Part shown: positions 44,497-51,868 of the stretch, piece after piece
How the letters are laid out: every line of letters starts with the position of its first letter
Position numbering within the stretch: position 1 is the stretch's first letter
Assembly (NCBI GenBank): GCA_023389575.1
Contig: JAEWEG010000018.1
Span: forward strand, 62,001 to 126,000
Length of the DNA stretch: 64,000 nucleotides
Direction of reading: 5' to 3'
Source of the DNA: Chloroflexota bacterium
GTDB lineage: Bacteria > Chloroflexota > Chloroflexia > Thermomicrobiales > UBA6265
Translations under genes and position numbers: made by a program
The notes under the pieces: model-generated
The model's database searches: none
Told to the model about the DNA's origin: nothing
Seen by the model: only the letters and a program-made list of their open reading frames with translations

Positions 44497-45227
44497 TCGG
44501 GATGGGCGTCCGCGGAGGGCGTCCGCTCGTACTTGTAGCCCACGCCCCAGAGCGTGACGATTCGGTCGGCGATGGAGCCGGACCCGCCGAGCTTCCGGCG
44601 CAGGCGCTGGATGTGGGTATCCACGGTCCGTTCGAAGCCGGAGTAGGTATCGCCCCATAGCCGGTCGAGGAGATAGTTGCGGGAGAAGACCCGGCCAGGA
44701 TGCGACGCCAGCAGGTAGAGCAGGTCGAATTCCTTGGCGGTGAGCGTGATCTCGATGTTGTTGGCGATCACCTCCCGGCCAATTGGGTCGACGCGGAGCC
44801 CGTCGTGGGCGATTGGATCGGTGTTGCCTTCCTGGGTTCGCGATTCATCGCGCATCATTTCCACGCGTCGCAGGATGGCCGATACCCGCGCTTGGAGTTC
44901 GCGCAGGGAAACCGGTTTGGTGAGGTAGTCGTCGGCGCCGAGTTCAAGCCCGAGCACCTTGTCGAGTTCGGTCGACTTGGCGGTGAGCATCACGATCGGG
45001 ATGATGCGCTCCTGGCGAATGCGGCGGGTGATGGTGAGGCCATCGACCCGGGGCAGCATCAGGTCCAGGATGATCAGGTCGGGAGTGATCCTCGCGGGTC
45101 CGGTCAGGCGGTCGAGCGCCTCCTGGCCGTCGCCGATGGTTTCAACCTGGTGACCGCTGTCGCGAAGGGTTTGCGCGATGAGGCGCGCCAGTTCGCGTTC
45201 GTCTTCCACTACCACGATGTGTGCCAT
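44493..45227 (-). CDS. OmpR-family response regulator
   Basis: DNA-binding partner of the adjacent kinase, 244 residues. The receiver domain starts AHIVVVEDERELARLI, the phospho-acceptor Asp is in DLIILDLMLPRVDG, and the conserved Lys is in GADDYLTKPVSLREL. The C-terminal winged helix has ITLTAKEFDLLYLLASHPGR, RTVDTHIQRLRRKLG and VTLWGVGYKYE. ATG 45227 begins the receiver domain directly; the frame is open upstream. It is translationally coupled to the kinase gene. Confidence 0.94.
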   Translation of the reverse strand: MAHIVVVEDERELARLIAQTLRDSGHQVETIGDGQEALDRLTGPARITPDLIILDLMLPRVDGLTITRRIRQERIIPIVMLTAKSTELDKVLGLELGADDYLTKPVSLRELQARVSAILRRVEMMRDESRTQEGNTDPIAHDGLRVDPIGREVIANNIEITLTAKEFDLLYLLASHPGRVFSRNYLLDRLWGDTYSGFERTVDTHIQRLRRKLGGSGSIADRIVTLWGVGYKYERTPSADAHPE

Positions 45228-45548
45228 TGGTGTGCCGTTGCCTCTCGCTGGGATCATGCCGGGCATGGCGAATTCGCCGGTGGCCCCGGTGAGTGTTCCT
45301 GACCATTTTAGTGCCATGGGTCAGATTCCCGATCTGGAAGCAAGAGGAGGGTGAGGCCGCGGGAGTAATGTGGGCTGGGTGCCCGCGGCCTCGGGGGGAG
45401 GGGAAAGGATGGGGAATCCTTTGTATCGTCGGATGGCGCCGGGCCGGCAGGCTGTTGCCGGTGTTTCCCGAGTCGTTTCTCGACGACATCCACAGAATAC
45501 CGGTGGAATGCCGGAGAAGTTCGACGGGAGTATCACGAAAATGTGTCA

Positions 45549-45577
45549 TTGACAGTGTACGTACGCGCCCGCACAAT
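45549..45577 (+). promoter_or_regulatory. sigma70-like promoter with TGTACGTAC operator in the spacer
   Basis: TTGACA (45549-45554), a 17-base spacer holding GTGTACGTACG, then CACAAT (45572-45577). An operator between -35 and -10 suggests repression. Confidence 0.65.
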
Positions 45578-45638
45578 GGTGCAAAGACCGTTCGTTCATG
45601 GGCCGCGCATCGACGCGCGACGGAATCCGCAATCCGTG

Positions 45639-45667
45639 TTGGTCAGGGATGCGCTCGAGGCTATACA
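45639..45667 (+). promoter_or_regulatory. second sigma70-like promoter
   Basis: TTGGTC (45639-45644), a 17-base spacer, then TATACA (45662-45667), facing the VanW gene about 560 bases downstream. Confidence 0.5.
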
Positions 45668-46229
45668 CTGATGCGTGATACTGGGGAGTTGTATGGAAAC
45701 CGGGAACACCCTCGGCCACAATTCTTCCATGTCCGCGTGTATTCGCACCCTGGCCCTCCAGACTGGATCGGCGCCCGGTGTGGATGCGCGTTTTGCTGGA
45801 TGGTCAACCCCCGGCCCGGCTGAAGTGATGGCCGCGGGTGGAGATATCCTCACCGCCCGCTCGGGGCGGCATGGCCACCGCGCGACACCTGTTCCGCCAT
45901 TTCACATGCCCATACCCGGTGGCTCCGGGGGATCGCCTCGTGGAGAACCAGGCATGACGGCACAATGTTCCTGGAATTCCACCACCTCCGGATGCACCCA
46001 AAATGCATTCCCGTGCGTTAGTACAGGAGAGTGGATCGGCCAGGTAACGAAGCCAGGACACCCACGATTCGTGTCACAGCTGTTTCGCGGCTCGTGGCGC
46101 CGCGTCTCGGCCGATGGGGAACTGTTGCTTGGATAGGCATTTCCCCGGCGGCGAACACCGTTCATTTGTTGCTTGGCGTGAACCCCGCATGACTCACGTC
46201 TTCACCCAGGGATAGAGAGAACACACCGA

Positions 46230-48083
46230 ATGGCCCAGTCCTCGACCTCGCAAGAAGCATCCACGACGATCGCCAGCGGTTTCGACCAGGCCGCGTCCAG
46301 CGTTTCGTCCTGGACATCCAGGGCATTGGGAAAGGTTCGCCGCGGAATCCTGCCACACCCCGATGACGCGCTGACCTCCAGGGCTCCGGCGAAACCGGTG
46401 GAGAACCGGTCGCTTGGCCATCGCCTGCTGGCGCTGGTGCCCCGCGTGATGCTCGGCCTGTTCGCCCTCGTCTTCCTGCTGGCGGTTGGCCTGTTCGCCT
46501 TCCGCGCCGTGTACGCCGATCGTATCTATCCCGCCGTCGTCGTCGGCGATGTCAATGTTGGCGGGCTGACGCCGGCCCAGGCGACCCTGGCGCTGGAGAA
46601 CCGGGCCAATGTCCTCGAGCAGGGCACGATCATGTTCTCTTACGAGGGACAGGTCTGGACCCCGACGCTCTCCGAGCTTGGCGCGACGGTCAATCTCGAG
46701 GAATCGCTCGCCGAGGCCGAAGCGCTCGGTCGCACCGGCGACGCCACCACCCGGTTGGCGTTCACCGGCGACATCCTTCGCGAGGACCAGGTCGTGCCTC
46801 TGCGCACGACGGTCAACCTCGCCGTCCTGGATACCTGGTTCGACAAGGTCGACAACGACATCGACAACTTCGCCATCAACGCCGAGATCGTGGTGAATGG
46901 CACCGACGTTAGTATCAAGCCGGACGTCGAAGGCGTGGTGGTGGATCGCGAGATCGCGCGCCAGCAGATTCTCGACGCCCTCGCCAGCCTGACGCCCCTC
47001 GACACCGAACTGCCGACCCGGACCGACATCCCCGAGATCCGGACGGCCGATCTCGCCGCCGTACAGGACGAGGTGGCCGAGGCGGTTACCACCCCGGTTC
47101 GCGTGAAATTCGAGAACCAGGCCTGGAAAATCGAAGGCGCGACCCTCGCCAGCTATGCCTCGGTCGAAACCGTGATGGAGAACGGCGAGCCGACCGCGAA
47201 GCTGGCGCTGGACACCGAGCGTTTGGCGGCGGACCTCCGCGAACAGTTCGGGCCGGAAGTGAACCGCGATCCCATCGATGCCCGCGTGGCCTGGAGCGAG
47301 GACCGTGGTGAGCTGGTCGCCGTTGATCCCAGCACCACGGGCATCACCCTCCGCGCGATGCCGTTCGCCGAGGCGGTGGAGCAGAGCTTCATCACGGACC
47401 ACGCCACGATCGACATCCCGGTCGTCGAAACCCGGCCGACCATCGACGCCGAGAACCTTGGCGCGCTCGGGATCACCGAGCGTCTGGGCCGCGGCGATTC
47501 CAACTTCGCTGGTGGCGCCTGGGGCCGCGACGAGAACATCTACGTCTCCACCAAGCTCCTGAACGGCACGCTGGTGCCGCCGGGCGGTGAGTTCTCGTTC
47601 AACGACGCGATTGGCGAGATCACCGCCGACAAGGGCTACCAGGAAGCCGCCGTGGTGGTGGCCGAGGAAGTCGGGCGCGACATTGGCGGCGGCGTCTGCC
47701 AGGTGTCGACCACGGTCTTCAGGGCCGCGATCCTGGCCGGAATGCCGATTGGCGAATGGCACCCGCACACCTACCGGCTCCCCAACTACGAGCGAGACAG
47801 CTGGGGCCCTGGCTTCGATGCCTCGATCCTGCAGATGGGATCGAACCCCGAGTACTGGGCGGACTTCACCTTCGAGAACTACACCGACGGCTGGCTGCTG
47901 GTCGAGTCGTGGACGTCGTACCCGCATGTGGTCGTCAGCATCTACGGCACGAGCGATGGCCGCGATGTCGATATCTCGTGGTGGGGCATCACGGGTGGCA
48001 AGAACACCGGCTTCACCCGCGTGATCTACGACGCCAATGGCAACGTGATGCACGAGCGAGGTTTCGCCTCCTACTTCAAGTAG
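46230..48083 (+). CDS. VanW family protein with peptidoglycan-binding-like repeats
   Basis: A 617-residue membrane-anchored envelope protein. A cytoplasmic head of about 68 residues precedes one membrane helix (MLGLFALVFLLAVGLFAF). An extracytoplasmic region of PG_binding_4-type units follows (GDVNVGGLTPAQATLAL and related). The C-terminal VanW domain reads ENIYVSTKLLNGTLVPPGGE, FSFNDAIGEI, GGGVCQVSTTVFRAAILAGM and PNYERDSWGPGFDASI. VanW proteins occur near cell-wall and vancomycin-resistance genes, but their reaction is unknown. A hairpin follows the stop. Confidence 0.93.
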   Translation: MAQSSTSQEASTTIASGFDQAASSVSSWTSRALGKVRRGILPHPDDALTSRAPAKPVENRSLGHRLLALVPRVMLGLFALVFLLAVGLFAFRAVYADRIYPAVVVGDVNVGGLTPAQATLALENRANVLEQGTIMFSYEGQVWTPTLSELGATVNLEESLAEAEALGRTGDATTRLAFTGDILREDQVVPLRTTVNLAVLDTWFDKVDNDIDNFAINAEIVVNGTDVSIKPDVEGVVVDREIARQQILDALASLTPLDTELPTRTDIPEIRTADLAAVQDEVAEAVTTPVRVKFENQAWKIEGATLASYASVETVMENGEPTAKLALDTERLAADLREQFGPEVNRDPIDARVAWSEDRGELVAVDPSTTGITLRAMPFAEAVEQSFITDHATIDIPVVETRPTIDAENLGALGITERLGRGDSNFAGGAWGRDENIYVSTKLLNGTLVPPGGEFSFNDAIGEITADKGYQEAAVVVAEEVGRDIGGGVCQVSTTVFRAAILAGMPIGEWHPHTYRLPNYERDSWGPGFDASILQMGSNPEYWADFTFENYTDGWLLVESWTSYPHVVVSIYGTSDGRDVDISWWGITGGKNTGFTRVIYDANGNVMHERGFASYFK

Positions 48084-48108
48084 CGACCTGGGCGAACAAA
48101 CAAGGATT

Positions 48109-48142
48109 CAGGCGACGGATGGGGCACCATTTCCGTCGCCTG
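48109..48142 (+). terminator. terminator after the VanW gene
   Basis: CAGGCGACGGA, a 12-base loop, then TCCGTCGCCTG and TTCGTTT. Confidence 0.7.
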
Positions 48143-48431
48143 TTCGTTTAAGGACTGGGTGAAGCCGAAACCATGGGTGGGCCTGTATCCATCGTGGTGT
48201 ACTATCGGACACGAAGACGCCGAAACCCGCGGGCGATTGGAGTGACCCAAACGGGCGCCGATTGCCTTCCGGACGCGGCTGGCGAACGCTGGCAACGTCT
48301 GGATCGGCTCATCACGGGAGTTCCTCGCGCAACACGACGGGGGAGAGATTGGAACACCGGCCGCGTGCCAACGAGAGGGTTGAGAGTCCCTCGAGGATGC
48401 ATGCGGGATAACGGGAAGGGACCAACAACAC
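48143..48431. other. non-coding gap upstream of the amidase gene
   Basis: A stretch of 289 bases with GGTGTACTATCGG near 48196 as a possible -10 region. No clear promoter pair or other element is seen. Confidence 0.35.
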
Positions 48432-51400
48432 ATGTCCAGCAAGTCGCCGGAGTCGACCCGGCCACATGATCACAGCGTACCCGCGAGCGCCGATCAATCC
48501 AGTCCCGCCGCCCGCATGGCGGCCAACCGGCGTGTGGTGCTCAAGGCCGCGGCGGGGGTCGCCGCGCTGGCGGCCTCTGGCATTGGCGCGGTTCCCACCG
48601 CGAACTCGCCAGTCGCCACCGCCCAGGAAGTGGGCGGGACCAGGGCGACTCGATTCGTTCCAGCCGAGAACGGCATTTCCGCGGCGGACGCCGCCCAGGG
48701 CGAGTGGGTCACCTTCCAGGCCGACTATCCCTTCTGGGCGATCGGCGCGAGCTGGAACGGCGGGGTCGGCACCTGGCCGATCATCGCCATGCAGTTCAGC
48801 GAGGACGGCTCGACCTGGACCGAAACGGTCGACGTGGCCGCCAACACCGAGGACGGGGGCCAGCCGAACCGCGACGACCGGCTGTTCACGCCGCTCGTGT
48901 TCACCGACGGCGCCGTATGGGTGCGGTATCAGACGATCGACAGCGACAGAAGGGTCGGCGAGGTCGCGGACCTCTCCTTCGTCTACATCGATCCCACCGA
49001 CGGTCCCTGGGCAGAGGACATCCAGCCACAATCCAGCGTCGGGACCTTCTCGCTCCGCAACGAAGAGACCATCGCCCCGCCCGAAATCATCACCCGCGCC
49101 CAATGGGGCGCCAACGAGAGTTGGCGAAACGACTCGTACGGTGAAATCTGGCCGCCGGAGTACGAAACCGTCACCCACCTGATCATTCACCACACCGCCA
49201 CCGCGAACCGTCCGGTGGACGTGCCGGGTGCCATCCGTTCCATCTACTACTACCACGCCGTGGAGCAGGGCTGGGGCGACATTGGCTACAACTACCTGGT
49301 GGACCACAACGGCCGCATCTACCAGGGGCGCTACGGCGGCCAGGATGTCATCGGTGGCCACTCATTCCAGTTCGCCATTGGTAGCTCCGGTATCACCACC
49401 ATTGGCAACTTCATGAACGTGGACATCAGCGAAGCCGCCAAGTCGGCGCTGGTGTCGATCTGCGCGTGGGTGGGCCGCGATCTCGACCCACTCGGGACGG
49501 CCGACTTCCACGAAGCTCCCGACCTGCCGATCATTTCGTCCCACCGCGACGTGAACGCGACCACCTGCCCGGGCGACCGGCTTTGGAACGACCTCCCCGA
49601 ACTCCGCCAACTCGTCGCCCAAACGCTTGACTCCGGCGTACTCGAAACCGATTTCGCGGCCGGCATCGTTCCGGGCGACCGGGTGCGCGTGCAGACCGAC
49701 GATGGGTCGGCGCTGAACCTGCGAAGCACCGCGAACGGGTCGGTCACCGGCAGCCTGGCGAACGATGCCACCGCCTGGGTCATCGATGGCCCCGAAAAGC
49801 TGAACAACGGCAACTGGTACCGGCTGCAGGCCACGAGTGGTGGAGCGACGGGGTGGGCCACGGCCGAGTACCTGATCGTCGATCCGCCGTTGCCGCCAGG
49901 ATCGCCCACCACGGATTACCCGTTTGGCCTCAACCTCCGCATTCTGGACACGGTCAACGTCCGCCGCTCGCCGAGTCAGAGGGCCGGGGTCGTGGGGCAG
50001 GCGACCCGCAACACCTGGGCGCATGTGATGGCGGTTCCCGTCGATGCGGAAGGGTGGAAATGGTATCCCGTCCGGGTGCAGGGAGTTGGCGATGGCTGGG
50101 TGGTGTCGACCGCCATCGCGCCGGCGCCGCTGGTCGAGAATCCCTCCGCGGCGAAGTTCGAGGTCGGGGACACCGTGATCGCCACGGAGTCGCTCAACAT
50201 CCGCCCACGTCCCGGCATTCCGCAGAGCCCGATCGCGACGGCCGGCGCGGGAACCTCGTTCGTCGTGTCGCAACCAGCGCTCCAGGTGACCGGTTACATC
50301 TGGTATGGCGTGTACAGCCAGTCGCGCGGCGGCGGCTGGGTGGTGGAGGACTACCTCCGAGCGGGTACGCCGCCACCGGCCGGCAAGTTCCAGATTGGCG
50401 ATACGTTCCGCCTGACGCAGGTCACCAACCTGCGCGCGAACCCGACCACGGGGGCCAGTGTCCTGCTGACTATGCAGGTGGGCGCCACCGGTACGGTGAT
50501 CGGCGGTCCGCGTTCCGCGAATGGCTACACCTGGTGGCAGATTCGCCATTCGAATGGGACGACCGGCTGGTGCATCGAGAACTGGATGGTGGAAACGGAT
50601 GGCGGAACCACGCCACCGCCCACCGGCAAGTTCCAGATTGGCGACCGGATTCGCGTCACCGAGCGCATGAACCTCCGGTCCGGCGCGGGTACGAGCAACA
50701 GCGTGATCACCGTGCTCCAGGTGGGCGTGACCGGCACGGTGCTGGGCGGCCCCTCGTCCGCGAATGGCTATACCTGGTGGCGCATCCAGACCAGCGCCGG
50801 CACCGGTTGGGCCGTGCAGGACTGGATGGTTGAAACCGATGGCGGCACGACCCCGCCACCGACTGGCAAGTTCGCCGTGGGCGACACCGTGCGTGTCACC
50901 GAACGCCTGAACCTGCGTTCGGCCGCCAGCACCGCCGGCAGTGTCATCACGGTGCTCCAGGTCAACGCGACCGGTGAGGTCCTGTCCGGCCCGAGCACGG
51001 GAAGCGGGTACACCTGGTGGCGGATCAGGACGAGCGCCGGAACTGGATGGGCCGTGCAGGACTGGCTGACCAAGACGACTGGTGGCAACCCCCCCGAAGA
51101 GCCCGAGGAGCCGGAAGAACCCGAAGAGCCAGAGGAGCCAGATGGCCGGTTCGAGGTCGGCGAGGCCATTCGTATCACGGAGCGGGCAAACTTCCGCACA
51201 GGCGCCGGAACGGGCAACAGCGTGATTTCGGTGCTGGCGGTTGGCACGACCGGAACGATCGTTTCCGGGCCAACCACCGCCAGCGGATACACCTGGTGGC
51301 AGATTCGCACCGGTGGCCGCAATGGCTGGGTGATTGAGGATGTGCTGGCCGAGGGTGGCGGGACGACCCCGCCGCCGACGGGAGGGTTCCCGGCCGGAAC

Positions 51401-51602
51401 GGTGGTTTACGTGGTCGACCCGAACCTCCGGTTGCGCTCGAGCACATCCACCAGCAGCACGATCCTGGCGGTGCTCCCACAGAACCATCGGCTGACGATC
51501 GTCAGCGGTCCGACCTCTTCTGGAGGCTACGACTGGTATCGCGTGACCAGCGCCACCTATGGCACCGGCTACGTGGTGGACGACTTCATCCGCCGGGTCT
51601 AA
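48432..51602 (+). CDS. exported N-acetylmuramoyl-L-alanine amidase (PGRP-like) with eight SH3 repeats
   Basis: A 1056-residue cell-wall hydrolase. It has a Tat-like signal (NRRVVLKAAAGVAALAASG), a jelly-roll-like N-terminal region (about 70-205), then an Amidase_2/PGRP domain (about 215-400) with zinc ligands in VTHLIIHHTATAN and SSHRDVNATTCPGD. Eight bacterial SH3 repeats of about 75 residues follow (from residue 415), most with RVTERxNLRSxxGT and GYTWW.I. Repeats 4-7 are joined by near-identical GGTTPPPTG linkers and one acidic PEEPEEPEEP spacer. The high repeat identity suggests recent internal duplication. A terminator follows. Confidence 0.93.
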   Translation: MSSKSPESTRPHDHSVPASADQSSPAARMAANRRVVLKAAAGVAALAASGIGAVPTANSPVATAQEVGGTRATRFVPAENGISAADAAQGEWVTFQADYPFWAIGASWNGGVGTWPIIAMQFSEDGSTWTETVDVAANTEDGGQPNRDDRLFTPLVFTDGAVWVRYQTIDSDRRVGEVADLSFVYIDPTDGPWAEDIQPQSSVGTFSLRNEETIAPPEIITRAQWGANESWRNDSYGEIWPPEYETVTHLIIHHTATANRPVDVPGAIRSIYYYHAVEQGWGDIGYNYLVDHNGRIYQGRYGGQDVIGGHSFQFAIGSSGITTIGNFMNVDISEAAKSALVSICAWVGRDLDPLGTADFHEAPDLPIISSHRDVNATTCPGDRLWNDLPELRQLVAQTLDSGVLETDFAAGIVPGDRVRVQTDDGSALNLRSTANGSVTGSLANDATAWVIDGPEKLNNGNWYRLQATSGGATGWATAEYLIVDPPLPPGSPTTDYPFGLNLRILDTVNVRRSPSQRAGVVGQATRNTWAHVMAVPVDAEGWKWYPVRVQGVGDGWVVSTAIAPAPLVENPSAAKFEVGDTVIATESLNIRPRPGIPQSPIATAGAGTSFVVSQPALQVTGYIWYGVYSQSRGGGWVVEDYLRAGTPPPAGKFQIGDTFRLTQVTNLRANPTTGASVLLTMQVGATGTVIGGPRSANGYTWWQIRHSNGTTGWCIENWMVETDGGTTPPPTGKFQIGDRIRVTERMNLRSGAGTSNSVITVLQVGVTGTVLGGPSSANGYTWWRIQTSAGTGWAVQDWMVETDGGTTPPPTGKFAVGDTVRVTERLNLRSAASTAGSVITVLQVNATGEVLSGPSTGSGYTWWRIRTSAGTGWAVQDWLTKTTGGNPPEEPEEPEEPEEPEEPDGRFEVGEAIRITERANFRTGAGTGNSVISVLAVGTTGTIVSGPTTASGYTWWQIRTGGRNGWVIEDVLAEGGGTTPPPTGGFPAGTVVYVVDPNLRLRSSTSTSSTILAVLPQNHRLTIVSGPTSSGGYDWYRVTSATYGTGYVVDDFIRRV

Positions 51603-51628
51603 TCCGGCATAATCCCAGGCGAAAGCAG

Positions 51629-51660
51629 GCCCACGATCCCGACCAGGGATCGTGGGCTTT
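51629..51660 (+). terminator. terminator after the amidase gene
   Basis: A 12-bp perfect stem GCCCACGATCCC/GGGATCGTGGGC with a 5-base loop, followed by TTT. Confidence 0.85.
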
Positions 51661-51712
51661 CGCGTTGCCAGGACGGTCCCGCGACCCGGCGCAAAATGGG
51701 CCGATATGGTGA

Positions 51713-51741
51713 TTGACATAGGAATGTCCGATCCCTAGAGT
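51713..51741 (+). promoter_or_regulatory. promoter of the five-gene peptidase/ketosynthase operon
   Basis: TTGACA (51713-51718), a 17-base spacer, then TAGAGT (51736-51741), 127 bases before the first start codon. This is the best consensus promoter in the window. Confidence 0.75.
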
Positions 51742-51868
51742 GGGCTCACATTTCGGGACCTCGTTCAACGTCCAGCCATCGTGCATTCCATGACCCATCC
51801 TCCGCGTTTTGCCGGTGCCACGTGCGCCTGGTAAGGCCTCGTCGCGCCTCATGGAAGGGAAATCTCTG

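Larger units (their letters stand above)
45228..46229. other. 1-kb region without a confident gene, with two promoter-like elements
   Basis: Two good promoter-like pairs point right (45549-45577 and 45639-45667), yet the next confident gene starts at 46230. A frame at 45693-46136 (147 residues) has a GGGGAG four bases before its ATG, but its third-position GC content falls well below that of neighbouring genes and no domain is seen. A hairpin GAGGCCGCGGG/CCCGCGGCCTC lies at about 45353-45392. It may be a long leader, a small RNA or a decayed gene. Confidence 0.5.

Noticed and set aside
45693..46136. A 147-residue frame with GGGGAG before the ATG
   Set aside because: Third-codon-position GC is well below that of neighbours, composition is irregular and no domain is visible. 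Kept only as a question in the findings.
51080..51145. PEEPEEPEEP stretch as a possible CRISPR or tandem DNA repeat
   Set aside because: It is an in-frame Pro/Glu linker inside the amidase, with imperfect 9-12-base units and no spacers.
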